Below, piece by piece: positions 19,014-27,658 of a DNA stretch of 64,000 nt. The notes under the pieces were generated by a model, which saw only the letters and a program-made list of their open reading frames with translations, ran no database searches and was not told the DNA's origin. The translations under genes and the position numbers were made by a program. Source of the DNA: Rouxiella sp. WC2420. Its GTDB lineage: Bacteria; Pseudomonadota; Gammaproteobacteria; Enterobacterales; Enterobacteriaceae. Location of the stretch: positions 2,418,001-2,482,000 of the forward strand of contig NZ_CP165628.1 of NCBI RefSeq assembly GCF_041200025.1. Reading direction: 5' to 3'. Numbering within the stretch: the stretch's first letter is position 1; each line of letters begins with the position of its first letter.

Positions 19014-19319
19014 TCAACTGCTTATTTTTTTATTAACCAAAGACAAAATTATTTCACGAAGTTTATCTGCTCCAATAAAACCGATAGTAGCGCCAAAAGC
19101 AGCAGAATAGGTTTCATTTAGCCCCATATGCTCCAGAGTAACGTTAAAGCATATCGCGATGACCGCGCATATACAGCTTGAGGTAAGCATGTAACGGTTG
19201 CTTTTATTATCTTTAATACTGAAAAGCAATGAGATTATTACCGCGCTAGCGGCAGAGTATATTAAATGTCTGTCTCCCTCATGCCATTTGGCTATCTCTT
19301 CTATTATTATGGCTAGCAT
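19014..19319 (-). CDS. Orphan holin-like small membrane protein
   Basis: A 101-residue protein; the ATG at 19319 is chosen because AGAGGA is spaced well before it, although the frame is open further up. Three hydrophobic segments are visible (about 20-32, 42-58, 68-82). The N-terminal KWHEGDRHLIYSAASAVIISLLF and C-terminal YSAAFGATIGFIGADKLRE resemble phage lambda-family holins (Phage_holin_3 type), which permeabilise the inner membrane. No endolysin, spanin or other phage gene is adjacent, so it is probably a prophage leftover. It is AT-rich relative to the hut genes. Holin is likely but not certain. Confidence 0.6.
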   Translation of the reverse strand: MLAIIIEEIAKWHEGDRHLIYSAASAVIISLLFSIKDNKSNRYMLTSSCICAVIAICFNVTLEHMGLNETYSAAFGATIGFIGADKLREIILSLVNKKISS

Positions 19320-19502
19320 GTGTATTCCTCTATGGTAAGTACGAATATTTATCAAGAATGATTTATAGCTCTGTTATTATGAAAAATAAAATCAAATTAT
19401 TGCATTATAAGCTGTTTTATTTAATATCATCTAAGTGATGTCATTTTAAATATCGTCTAAGAAGTTTATTGCTATTAGAATTTTAGTAACTATCGTCACT
19501 TA

Positions 19503-19832
19503 ATGAAAGTGATGTTTTGTGACTTGGTTAATAATGAGGTTGTGAGTATTTTATTAATCGCGAATGCAAGTAAATCACAAATGATGCCGTCAAAAAAAGC
19601 TAGCTGGAGTCCTTTCGGTGAAGGAGGCATTAATCCTTACGTCTACTGTGCGGGCGACCCGATTAATCGAGCCGCTCCCAGCGGGCATATGAGCTGGCAG
19701 GCAAAGTTGGGGATTGCATCGGGCGCATTGGGCATCCTGCTGGCGGGAATAACTTTTGGGGCATCATTAGCGGCGTATGGCCTTGCCGCGACAAGCGCGC
19801 ATCCGCAGTGGATCAAGAACTTGTGCCATTGA
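19503..19832 (+). pseudogene. RHS repeat-associated core fragment, truncated
   Basis: Only the C-terminal end of an RHS-type core domain is left. The segment SPFGEGGINPYVYCAGDPIN followed by R and PSGH (about codons 37-61) is the well-known RHS-core ending, and the MSWQAKLGIASGALGILLAG stretch after it occurs in small orphan RHS proteins. There are no YD repeats upstream, and the first ~30 codons do not look like an RHS protein. The frame stops at 19832 while a second frame opens across the same region and runs to 20335, so a frameshift or deletion near 19770-19830 is likely. RHS proteins carry polymorphic C-terminal toxins; this copy is probably dead. Confidence 0.6.
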
Positions 19833-20335
19833 GAGAGTTAACGGGTTTAACGGAGCAGGCACGTTCAGAAAGAGCAATGCGATATATTGATAAAGTCGGT
19901 AACTTTTCTCATCGAGTTGATAGAACAGGAGTGTATTCTCGCGATATTAGTCAGCCTGGCAGAAGCGCTAATGTGTTTATTAATCGCTATGATGCCGGTG
20001 TCTGGATATTTGAACAAAATTTCAGGCCGATAAAAAATTTCGATTACTATGCCAGCGATGTTGCCAAATATCAGTATTTACAGGTAGCTCAGAGGGTTGA
20101 GTCTTCTGCGGTAATGCCAAGGAAAATCATCCGCCAGGGGGTGGTGAATCAAATCACTCTTAATATGACCAGCGGGAAGCAGGGGGACGAGTTGTTTTCC
20201 GCTTTTTTTCAAACGCCTAATGGCAAATCAACTCAGAGAATTATGGATAATTTTTCGTTGGTCGCAGAAAACGTCGAAATGGAAGAGCTTGCGAGCCACG
20301 CAAATTATGTCGTCTGGCTAAAAGAGTCGTTTTAG
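19808..20335 (+). CDS. Hypothetical protein, probable frameshifted C-terminal domain of the RHS remnant
   Basis: An unrecognised 175-residue reading frame opening with a GTG at 19808, overlapping the RHS fragment in another frame. The frame is already open upstream of 19808, consistent with being the former extension of the RHS protein after a frame change. It has no signal peptide or membrane segment, and features such as NVFINRYDAGVWIFEQNF and a charged C-terminus ending VVWLKESF. In RHS systems the region after the core is the variable toxin domain, so this may be a remnant of one, but no nuclease or other catalytic motif is seen. Function unknown. Confidence 0.4.
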   Translation: MDQELVPLRELTGLTEQARSERAMRYIDKVGNFSHRVDRTGVYSRDISQPGRSANVFINRYDAGVWIFEQNFRPIKNFDYYASDVAKYQYLQVAQRVESSAVMPRKIIRQGVVNQITLNMTSGKQGDELFSAFFQTPNGKSTQRIMDNFSLVAENVEMEELASHANYVVWLKESF

Positions 20336-20491
20336 CCAATCCTTTACGTGATAACTGCCAAACTCTCTGGTTAGCATCGGCTGATAAAAATAATCCCTGC
20401 GCTGTGGCGCAATTCTTGCTTATCTTAGGCAACGGCGGTTAATGCTTAGCCTGCTAATATCATAATAATGTCAGTAACAGAGAGGCAGTAG

Positions 20492-21586
20492 ATGCAAGCT
20501 CAAAATATTATTTTCCCCGCACAAATCTTGCGTGGTCCGGGGGTTTTGTCGCAGCTGGGCGAGATTTGCTCTCTGCTTGGCAAACGCGCCATGGTGATTG
20601 GCGGCCATCAATCATTACAGGCTGTTGGGGAAAAAATTAGTCATTCACTGGAAGGTGCTTCAGTTGACGTGGTCGCCATGGAATGGTTCGGAGGCGAGAC
20701 CAGCGAGGGAAATATTCTTCGTTTGGCCCAACAGGTTGTCGCGCTGTCCGCAGACGTGATTATCAGTGTGGGGGGTGGGAAATCTCTCGATACCGGTAAA
20801 GCCGTGGGCGTGGCAACCAACGTGCCGGTGATTACTGTTCCAACGATTGCAGCAACCTGCGCAGCGGTGACACCATTGACAATCCGCTATTTCGACGATG
20901 GGCATTTTCGCGATCTTTATCCGCTGCCACAGGCTCCCGCTGCGGTGATCATCGACAGTGAATTGTTGGCTCAGGCCCCGCTGCGTTGGCTGGCAGCAGG
21001 ATTGGGCGACACGCTGGCCAAATGGTACGAATTTCGCGCCATCAGCAGCCACCACGCCGAACTTACCGGAGTTGCTCGTTCGTCCAGCGCCAACAGCCGA
21101 ATTTGCTTTGACTTGATTGCCTCCTACGGCGCTGCCGCCTGTGACGCGGTGCGCGCAGGTAAAGCCAATGCCGAGCTAGATCAGGTGCTTGACGCAATTT
21201 TCATGTTTGCCGGCCTGACGTCATTAATGAGCAGTGGCGCGCATGCGGCTGCTTCACACGCCATTTATGAAGGTTTCACCGTATGTGACAAAACCCGCGA
21301 ATTCGGTCACGGCCTGTTGGTAGGTTTAGGCAATCTTTGCCTGCTGGCGCTGGAGAAACGCAGTGACGAAGAGCTGCGCGAAGCGGTAATACTTTCTCAC
21401 GCCTGCGCCGTTCCGCTGCGTTTAAGCGAAATTGCCGAACTTACCGCAGCTGAGCTTGAAGAGATTATTCAGGCTTCACTGCACGCGCCAGACATGCACA
21501 ATATGCCGTATCCGGTGACCGCCGAGTCACTGTATGCGGCTTTTGCCCGCGTTGAGTCAGTAGCCAACGAATTGGCTCTGGTGTAA
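20492..21586 (+). CDS. Iron-containing alcohol dehydrogenase family protein (glycerol dehydrogenase/HcxA-like)
   Basis: A group III metal-dependent alcohol dehydrogenase, 364 residues, related to glycerol dehydrogenase and to E. coli HcxA (YbdH), which reduces 2-oxo acids. Nucleotide-binding motif ISVGGGKSLDTGKAVG, then VPTIAATCAAVTPLTI and the metal-ligand region GLGDTLAKWYE, with later histidines in SSGAHAAASHAIYEG and REFGHGLLVG. The ATIAATCAA.TPL and GLGDTLAKWYE segments are closer to HcxA than to GldA. It stands alone, convergent with the LysR regulator gene, so its link to the downstream catabolic cluster is only positional. Confidence 0.83.
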   Translation: MQAQNIIFPAQILRGPGVLSQLGEICSLLGKRAMVIGGHQSLQAVGEKISHSLEGASVDVVAMEWFGGETSEGNILRLAQQVVALSADVIISVGGGKSLDTGKAVGVATNVPVITVPTIAATCAAVTPLTIRYFDDGHFRDLYPLPQAPAAVIIDSELLAQAPLRWLAAGLGDTLAKWYEFRAISSHHAELTGVARSSSANSRICFDLIASYGAAACDAVRAGKANAELDQVLDAIFMFAGLTSLMSSGAHAAASHAIYEGFTVCDKTREFGHGLLVGLGNLCLLALEKRSDEELREAVILSHACAVPLRLSEIAELTAAELEEIIQASLHAPDMHNMPYPVTAESLYAAFARVESVANELALV

Positions 21587-21602
21587 ATTCGTTGCACCAT
21601 CT

Positions 21603-21633
21603 CCCGCATCGCTTTGCACTAAAGTGGTGCGGG
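21603..21633. terminator. Hairpin between two convergent genes
   Basis: CCCGCATC (21603-21610) pairs with GGTGCGGG (21626-21633), with an inner CTTT/AAAG pair closing a 5-base loop. It lies between the dehydrogenase and the LysR gene. There is no clear T-run, so termination is probable rather than certain. Confidence 0.45.
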
Positions 21634-21659
21634 AAGGGCCGGCCATTAACCGCTTTAAT

Positions 21660-22640
21660 CTAGCTCACCTGTCTCAGTGAAGAGTCTTGCTGATTATTTT
21701 GCAATGCGTTTAAGAAAAGCGTTAATACCGTATTTAAGGCGCTGCCTTTTTTTACCACCAGGCTAAAGGGTGTGCTGATTTTAATTTCTTCCGGCAGCAA
21801 GGCCTTAAGCTTATTACCGCCGAAAAGATGAGTTGCATAATGCTTTGGCAAAAATCCAATATAATTACCCGTCAAGATTAACAAACTCACTGCTTCAACT
21901 TGCACCGCTACTGCATTAGAGGAGGAGAACTCGAGGTAGTTATTTTTCTCGCTATGGTTTGCGTAGAAATGATTAACGATTTCGGCTGATTTGATTTGTT
22001 GCTGGGTTATTTTTTCATTAGAGATGCAATAAAGTTCATGCCTGTCTGCACAATAGAGGTGCGCTATTTCTTCATATAAATAGTAATAATCAAACTCAGG
22101 CTTTTCCTGATATACCGGCATGATGCCACAGGTAAAACGCCCGTCGAGCACACCGCGTTCAATCTCGTCCAACTGGGTAGCATGCAGGCGAACACTGACC
22201 TTGGGGGCACGGCTGTGTATTTCTCCAAGCGCATAAATTATAGGTGAATTTTCATCAGTTATCGTGTTGTCGATGATGCCGATATTCAGCTCGCCAAACA
22301 TGTCATGGCGGGCATTGTTAAGCTTGTCGCGAAACTGATTGATCGAGGCGAACAAATCCAGGCAGGCCTGATAAGTGACTTTTCCGTGCTCGGTAAGAAA
22401 GAAACCTTCGCGGCCTCGAGTACAGAGTTTCATTCCGAAGCGTACTTCAAGATCTGAGATTTGTTTGCTGATCGCCGCTAAGCCAATATTTAATTCATTA
22501 CAGGCAGCGGTAAATCCTCCTGCTTCCACCACGGTTTTAAAAACGCGTAAAAGTTTTAAGTCTGCAACCCCAATGCCGTGCTGATTTAAATCACTTCTTG
22601 TGGGTAATGTGTTTCCTGATTTGGAAAGTGGACTTTCCAT
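21660..22640 (-). CDS. LysR-family transcriptional regulator
   Basis: A LysR regulator of 326 residues, somewhat longer than usual because of a ~27-residue N-terminal tail before the helix-turn-helix. The HTH (about 28-87) reads LKLLRVFKTVVEAGGFTAACNELN and is followed by SKQISDLEVRFGMKLCTRGREGF, LysR hallmarks. The co-inducer domain begins near 115 (GELNIGIIDNT). It is divergent from the argininosuccinate-lyase-family gene across a 199-bp gap, the standard LysR arrangement, so it is the probable activator of the argH-ABC-deacetylase-PrpD operon. The inducer is unknown. Confidence 0.88.
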   Translation of the reverse strand: MESPLSKSGNTLPTRSDLNQHGIGVADLKLLRVFKTVVEAGGFTAACNELNIGLAAISKQISDLEVRFGMKLCTRGREGFFLTEHGKVTYQACLDLFASINQFRDKLNNARHDMFGELNIGIIDNTITDENSPIIYALGEIHSRAPKVSVRLHATQLDEIERGVLDGRFTCGIMPVYQEKPEFDYYYLYEEIAHLYCADRHELYCISNEKITQQQIKSAEIVNHFYANHSEKNNYLEFSSSNAVAVQVEAVSLLILTGNYIGFLPKHYATHLFGGNKLKALLPEEIKISTPFSLVVKKGSALNTVLTLFLNALQNNQQDSSLRQVS

Positions 22641-22839
22641 AAAAAATATTTACCCCCACTGCAAATGACGCCAACATCGAATTAACCAAGATTTCTTAAT
22701 TAATATTTTTCAAGAGCGAAAAACGGGCTGCCAATATTTTTTGTGGCCTGGTTATTTTCTAAAAACTGATGGAAATAACCCGGAAATTTCGCTTTCTCAC
22801 TGCTTGTTTTGCAACATCTATGCCATGAAGGAGTTAAGA

Positions 22840-24267
22840 ATGTCCCAGCCCGTCGACCGTCTATGGGGTGCACGCTTTAAACAGGCACCCGCACCCGCGC
22901 TGAGCGCACTGTCACGCAGCCCGGATTACTATTTCGCTCTTGCCGAATATGATCTGCAAGGCTGCCGTGCTCATGCATTCGAACTGCAACGCGCGGGGCT
23001 GCTGGATGACAAAGAAACCGAGCTTATGGTGGCCGCTATTCGCCAGCTGGCGGTGGACTATCGCGCCGGCGTGGTTGAACCTATCGAAAACGACGAAGAC
23101 GTTCACACCTTCATTGAGCGCATGCTGACCGAGCGTCTGGGTGAGTTGGGCGGCAAGCTGCGCGCCGGGCGCTCGCGTAACGATCAGACTGCCAACGATT
23201 TACGCCTCTATTTGCGCGACAACGGCCGCAAGATTGTTGCCGCTTTGCTTGAATTACAGCAGGCGCTGGTAAAACAGGCCGAGCTGCATCTCCACACTCT
23301 GGCCCCCGGCTTTACTCATCTGCAACAGGCGCAGCCTATCGTTTTTGGTCACCAATTAATGGCACATGCGCAGTCTTTTGCCCGTGACGTGCAGCGTTTT
23401 CAAGACTGGGACAAACGCTGCGCACTTTCTCCACTGGGAGCGGCCGCGATGGCTGGTTCGGCTATCGCCATGCATCCAGAACTTTCTGCCAAAGACCTCG
23501 GCTATGACGGTGCCTGTGAAAACTCGATTGATGCCGTTGCCAGTCGTGACCACGTGGCGGAGTTTTTGTTCGCTGGCAGCATGCTGGGCGTTAACCTTTC
23601 GCGCATTTGCGAAGAGATATGTTTGTGGGCTTCACGCCAGTTCCGCTGGGTTGAACTAAACGATGGCTATGCCACCGGCAGTTCTATCATGCCACAGAAG
23701 AAAAACCCGGATATCGCCGAGCTGACCCGTGGCAAAAGTGGTCGGCTAATCGGCAACGTGACAGCGATGTTGACCACTATGAAAGGGCTGCCGTTGTCTT
23801 ACAATCGCGACCTGATCGAAGACAAACGCAATGCTATCGATACCGTTGACCAACTTCTGCTGGTGCTGCCCGCAATGGCCGGGATGATCGACACCATGGT
23901 GGTCAACGTCGAGCGCCTGCGTGAAGATGCCCCGCAGGGTTTTACGCTGGCAACCGAGGTCGCAGACTGGCTATCGCGTCGCGGAGTGCCGTTCAAAGAG
24001 GCGCACGAGATAACCGGCAAGCTGGTTCAAGTGTGCGAACAGTTTGACCTCGAGCTGCATCAAGTCAGCGATGAACAACTGCAACAGGTTGACGTTCGTT
24101 TGCTGCCGCAGGTGCGCGAATGCCTGACGCTGGACGCGGCAATTCACGCCCGCAGCGGCTGGGGTGGCACTTCTCCAGTGCGCGTTGCCGAGCAAATCAC
24201 CCGCCTGAAAGCGGTGCTGGAACAACAGTCCCTCTGGGTGTCGAGTTACACCGGCCTGTCACTTTAA
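22840..24267 (+). CDS. argH: Argininosuccinate lyase-family protein, probably catabolic
   Basis: A member of the argininosuccinate lyase/fumarase superfamily, 475 residues from the ATG at 22840 (ribosome site AAGGAG; the open frame extends 33 codons up without support). Motifs: LRAGRSRNDQ, TPGFTHLQQAQP-type loop (LAPGFTHLQQAQPI), and the mobile catalytic loop GSSIMPQKKNPDIAE with the catalytic Ser, and GLPLSYNRDLIEDK. Several of these, notably IMPQKKNPDIAEL and GKSGRLIGN, look more like actinobacterial lyases than enterobacterial ArgH. It heads an operon with an amino acid ABC transporter and no other arginine-biosynthesis gene, so it may cleave another N-succinyl-type amine, as EDDS and iminodisuccinate lyases do. 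The symbol reflects family, not proven role. Confidence 0.75.
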   Translation: MSQPVDRLWGARFKQAPAPALSALSRSPDYYFALAEYDLQGCRAHAFELQRAGLLDDKETELMVAAIRQLAVDYRAGVVEPIENDEDVHTFIERMLTERLGELGGKLRAGRSRNDQTANDLRLYLRDNGRKIVAALLELQQALVKQAELHLHTLAPGFTHLQQAQPIVFGHQLMAHAQSFARDVQRFQDWDKRCALSPLGAAAMAGSAIAMHPELSAKDLGYDGACENSIDAVASRDHVAEFLFAGSMLGVNLSRICEEICLWASRQFRWVELNDGYATGSSIMPQKKNPDIAELTRGKSGRLIGNVTAMLTTMKGLPLSYNRDLIEDKRNAIDTVDQLLLVLPAMAGMIDTMVVNVERLREDAPQGFTLATEVADWLSRRGVPFKEAHEITGKLVQVCEQFDLELHQVSDEQLQQVDVRLLPQVRECLTLDAAIHARSGWGGTSPVRVAEQITRLKAVLEQQSLWVSSYTGLSL

Positions 24268-24282
24268 TTTCGGGAGCCTGTT

Positions 24283-25152
24283 ATGCAGAATTCACGCACC
24301 GCAGCCAGCGAGTTGAAAAATACTCCGGTTGATCTTAGCGAGTATCAGTATGTTCCGCAGCGCTATTACGGGCGTATTGTGGCCTCGATTGTGATTTTGG
24401 TACTGCTGGCGCTGCTGATCAACGCCTTTGCCCACGGCAAAATCGAGTGGCGTTTTGTCGGGCAATTCTTCACCGCCAAGGCAATCCTCACGGGCTTGGG
24501 CAATACCATCGTGATGTCGATTCTGGCAATGGCGCTGGGAGTTATTTTCGGGGTGCTCATTGCCGTGATGCGCATGTCGAGCAATCCGGTACTGAGCGGC
24601 GTGGCTATCGGCTATACCTGGATTTTTCGCGGTACGCCGTTGATTTTGCAACTGTTGCTGTGGTTCAACCTGGCGCTGATTTTCCCGACTATCAGTATTC
24701 CCGGGCTGTTCAGCTTCCAAACCGTTGACATTATGTCGCCGTTCACCGCGGCGCTGCTGGGTCTGAGTATTAATCAGGGCGCATACACCTCGGAAGTGGT
24801 GCGGGCCGGGCTGATTTCTGTTGATCAGGGGCAGTATGAAGCCGCCAAATCCATCGGCATGACCCGCATTCACGCGCTGCGCCGCATTATTTTGCCGCAG
24901 GCGATGCGGGTGATCATTCCACCGATCGGCAACGAATTTATCAGCATGGTCAAGACCACCAGTCTGGCCAGCATGATCCAGTATTCCGAGCTGTTATATA
25001 ACGCGCAAACCATCTATTTCGCCAACGCCCGCGTCATGGAGCTGCTGTTCGTGGCCGGGATTTGGTATCTGGCGGTGGTGACGTTGCTGTCAATTGGCCA
25101 AAACCGACTTGAACGCTACTTCGGGCGCGGTACTCGCCGCCGCAATAGTTAA
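24283..25152 (+). CDS. Polar amino acid ABC transporter permease
   Basis: An inner-membrane permease of the HisMQ/GlnP type, 289 residues. It has a cytoplasmic N-terminal tail of about 30 residues, a first helix at about 28-48, then the binding-protein-dependent permease domain beginning LTGLGNTIVMSILAMALG. The conserved EAA loop is EAAKSIGMTRIHALRRIILPQAMR, followed by IPPIGNEFISMVKTTSLASMI, typical of amino acid permeases. A single permease gene implies a homodimeric channel. It lies 15 bases after the lyase gene and 9 before the ATPase gene, firmly within one operon. The substrate is presumably an amino-carboxylate handled by the neighbouring enzymes. Confidence 0.9.
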   Translation: MQNSRTAASELKNTPVDLSEYQYVPQRYYGRIVASIVILVLLALLINAFAHGKIEWRFVGQFFTAKAILTGLGNTIVMSILAMALGVIFGVLIAVMRMSSNPVLSGVAIGYTWIFRGTPLILQLLLWFNLALIFPTISIPGLFSFQTVDIMSPFTAALLGLSINQGAYTSEVVRAGLISVDQGQYEAAKSIGMTRIHALRRIILPQAMRVIIPPIGNEFISMVKTTSLASMIQYSELLYNAQTIYFANARVMELLFVAGIWYLAVVTLLSIGQNRLERYFGRGTRRRNS

Positions 25153-25161
25153 GGACTCCTT

Positions 25162-25926
25162 ATGAAAAACATCATCACGGCGTCCAACGTCAACAAATAC
25201 TTCGGCGATTTTCAGGCACTTAAGAATATTAATATTGAGGTCAGGCACGGGGAAGTGATGTGTGTGATCGGCCCGAGCGGTTCCGGAAAAAGCACTTTTC
25301 TACGCTGTATCAACCAGTTGGAGCGTATCGATAGCGGCGGTATCTGGGTCGATGATGAGCTGGTCGGCTACCGTATGGATGGCAAAAAACTGTATCCGCT
25401 CAATGATAAGCAAATCGCCCGCCAGCGGCTGAAGACCGGCATGGTTTTCCAGCGCTTTAATCTGTTCCCGGATAAGACCGCGCTGGAAAATATCATCGAA
25501 GGGCCGTGTCAGGTGCTGCTGCGTCCGGTGAAAGAGGCGAAACAGGAGGCGATGGCGCTGCTTGAGCGCGTTGGGCTGGCGCACAAGCGTGATGCCTATC
25601 CGATGGAGCTTTCTGGCGGCCAGCAGCAGCGGGTGGCGATTGCCCGCGCGCTGGCGATGAAGCCAAAACTGATGCTGTTTGATGAGCCGACTTCGGCGCT
25701 TGACCCCGAAATGGTTGGCGAAGTGCTGGCGGTGATGCGCAGCCTGGCTGCAGAGGGGATGACGATGATTGTCGTGACCCATGAACTTGGTTTTGCGCGA
25801 GAAGTGGCTAATCGCGTGGTCTTTATGGACGAAGGCGGAATTATAGAAAGTGGTAATCCTGAAGATGTCTTGCTGAATCCACAAAACCCAAGAACGCAGA
25901 ATTTTATTTCCGCGGTTCTGATTTAG
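25162..25926 (+). CDS. Polar amino acid ABC transporter ATP-binding protein
   Basis: The ATPase subunit of the GlnQ/HisP type, 254 residues. Walker [10 protein letters not shown] (about 37-45), Q-loop [21 protein letters not shown] signature LSGGQQQR, Walker [17 protein letters not shown], switch His in [11 protein letters not shown] and the closing D-loop area [15 protein letters not shown]. All catalytic elements are intact. It is 9 bases after the permease gene and 25 bases before the binding-protein gene. Confidence 0.93.
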   Translation: MKNIITASNVNKYFGDFQALKNINIEVRHGEVMCVIGPSGSGKSTFLRCINQLERIDSGGIWVDDELVGYRMDGKKLYPLNDKQIARQRLKTGMVFQRFNLFPDKTALENIIEGPCQVLLRPVKEAKQEAMALLERVGLAHKRDAYPMELSGGQQQRVAIARALAMKPKLMLFDEPTSALDPEMVGEVLAVMRSLAAEGMTMIVVTHELGFAREVANRVVFMDEGGIIESGNPEDVLLNPQNPRTQNFISAVLI

Positions 25927-25951
25927 AAACTTTACACATGGGAAAATTTTG

Positions 25952-26782
25952 ATGAAAAAAACGCTGTTGTCACTGATTACCGCTGGCGTATTGCTCAACA
26001 CCGCCGCCTGGATGCCAGGCGCGTCTGCCGCCGAAGCGCTGAAACAAAAAGACGAAATCAAAGTTGCGATGATGCCGAACTATCCACCGCTGGAATTTAA
26101 AGATCCCGCTACCGACCAGCTTACCGGCATGGATTACGATTTGGGTATGGAAATCGGCAAGCGCCTGAACCGTAAAATCAGCTGGCAGGAAATTGGCTTC
26201 GAGCAGATGGTCAACGCCGTTGCAACCAAGCGCGTGGACATGATCCTCTCCGGCATGACCGATACCAAACCGCGCCAGGATATCGCCACCTTCGTTGACT
26301 ATTACAACAGCGGCCCGCAGTTCTACACCACCGTGGCACATAAAGAAATCAACACCATGCTGGACCTGTGCGGCAAGAAAGTCGGCACCAGCCGCCGCAC
26401 CACATTCCCGGCCGAAATTGCTGCCTGGAGCACTGCAAACTGTACTCCGGCAGGTAAGCCAGCCATCGTCGTGGTCGGCGCGGAAGGCACTGCCGATGCC
26501 CGCACCCAACTGCGTCAGGGCCGCATTGAAGGCGTAGTGCAGGGCAGCGAAACCCTGCCGTACATCATGAATCTCGAGAAAAATACCTATAAGCCGTTGG
26601 GCAAAGCCTTTGCCTATCAGGTTACCGGTATCGGCATCAGCAAAGATGACAGCGCACTGATCGACGGGGTTAAAGGCGCGTTGACAGCCATGATTGCTGA
26701 CGGTACCTACCTGAAGATCCTCAGCAAATGGGGTCTGCAAGATGGCGCAATCAAAGAAGTGACCATTAATAAAGGGCAGTAA
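25952..26782 (+). CDS. Amino acid ABC transporter substrate-binding protein (family 3)
   Basis: A periplasmic binding protein of 276 residues from the ATG at 25952 (a TTG one codon earlier is less likely). The signal peptide covers about 1-27, ending GASA-AEA. Family 3 features: IKVAMMPNYPPLEFKDPATDQLTGMDYDLG, and later VDMILSGMTDTKPRQDIATFVDYY. Two cysteines (in LDLCGKKVG and STANCTPAG) may form a disulfide in the periplasm. Binding pocket residues give no clear ligand. It completes the transporter encoded by the two preceding genes and is followed 21 bases later by the first deacetylase-fold gene. Confidence 0.92.
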   Translation: MKKTLLSLITAGVLLNTAAWMPGASAAEALKQKDEIKVAMMPNYPPLEFKDPATDQLTGMDYDLGMEIGKRLNRKISWQEIGFEQMVNAVATKRVDMILSGMTDTKPRQDIATFVDYYNSGPQFYTTVAHKEINTMLDLCGKKVGTSRRTTFPAEIAAWSTANCTPAGKPAIVVVGAEGTADARTQLRQGRIEGVVQGSETLPYIMNLEKNTYKPLGKAFAYQVTGIGISKDDSALIDGVKGALTAMIADGTYLKILSKWGLQDGAIKEVTINKGQ

Positions 26783-26803
26783 TTTACAGGAGCGGGATAA
26801 CTC

Positions 26804-27658
26804 ATGACGATTTCCAACGCGGCCAGTCTTTGGCCGCACGGCAAAAAGGGTTGCATGGCGCTGGCGTTTGACCTCGATGGTCCGACCGGCGATGCGATGC
26901 TCAACGGCACGCTGTGGCACAAGCCCGAATATTTTACTTTTGGTGGCTATGGGCCTTATCGCGCGCTGGCTCGGCTGCTGGATTTGCTGGACGACTATCA
27001 GCTGCCAGCGACCTTTTTTGTTCCCGCCTGGGTGGTGGAAAACTGGCCGAAGCAGTGCCAGGCGATTGTCGAACGCGGCCACGAGGTGGCTTATCACGGC
27101 TATCGTCATGAGTCTTTTTTCGCCATTGATGCCCAACAGCAGCGCTGGGTGATGGAAAAATCCCGCGAAATTTTCTGGCAGTATCTCGGTATTCGCGCCG
27201 AGGGTTTTCGAACGCCGTCCGGTGACTGGCACATCGATACTCCATCGATATTGATCGAAGCCGGGGTGACCTATTCCAGCAGTATGCGTGGCGACGATCG
27301 CCCGTATCTGATTCAGGTGCCAGGCCATGAAAAACCGCTGGTGGAAATTCCTGGACGCTGGGAAATGGATGACTACGCCTCAATCGCCTATACCCGCGAG
27401 CCAAATTTCCCTTCAGGCCTTGACCGCACCGCCAGCTATGAACTGACGCTGGATAACTGGTGCCGCGAATTCGACGGTGCAATGAACGAGGGGCTGAGTC
27501 TGACCACCTTGTTCCATCCAAAAATCACCGGCAAGCCAGGGCGAATCATGCTGCTGGACCAATTCTTTACTCATTTGCGCAGCCGTGAAGATGTGTGGTT
27601 TGCTCGCTGTCGCGAAGTCGCCCAGTGGTGGTTAGAGGAGCACAGCGATGTCAAATAA
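26804..27658 (+). CDS. Polysaccharide deacetylase-fold hydrolase (PuuE/HpPgdA-like)
   Basis: A NodB-fold metal hydrolase of 284 residues without a signal peptide, so cytoplasmic. The metal site is intact: Asp23 and Asp25 in AFDLDG, His98 and His102 in HEVAYHGYRHE. The pattern GFRTPSGDW followed by SSSMRGDDRPY and a C-terminal LFHPKITGKPGRI is typical of the subgroup containing allantoinase PuuE, cyclic imidases and Helicobacter PgdA-like proteins. The cytoplasmic location and amino acid transporter context favour an amide, ureide or imide substrate over a polysaccharide. It overlaps the following paralogue by 11 bases. Confidence 0.82.
   Translation: MTISNAASLWPHGKKGCMALAFDLDGPTGDAMLNGTLWHKPEYFTFGGYGPYRALARLLDLLDDYQLPATFFVPAWVVENWPKQCQAIVERGHEVAYHGYRHESFFAIDAQQQRWVMEKSREIFWQYLGIRAEGFRTPSGDWHIDTPSILIEAGVTYSSSMRGDDRPYLIQVPGHEKPLVEIPGRWEMDDYASIAYTREPNFPSGLDRTASYELTLDNWCREFDGAMNEGLSLTTLFHPKITGKPGRIMLLDQFFTHLRSREDVWFARCREVAQWWLEEHSDVK

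Noticed and set aside
25970-27328. Leftward open frame of 452 codons opposite the amino acid binding-protein and deacetylase genes
   Set aside because: It lies wholly antisense to two clearly assigned genes, is rich in His/Arg/Gln as expected of a shadow frame, and shows no family motif.
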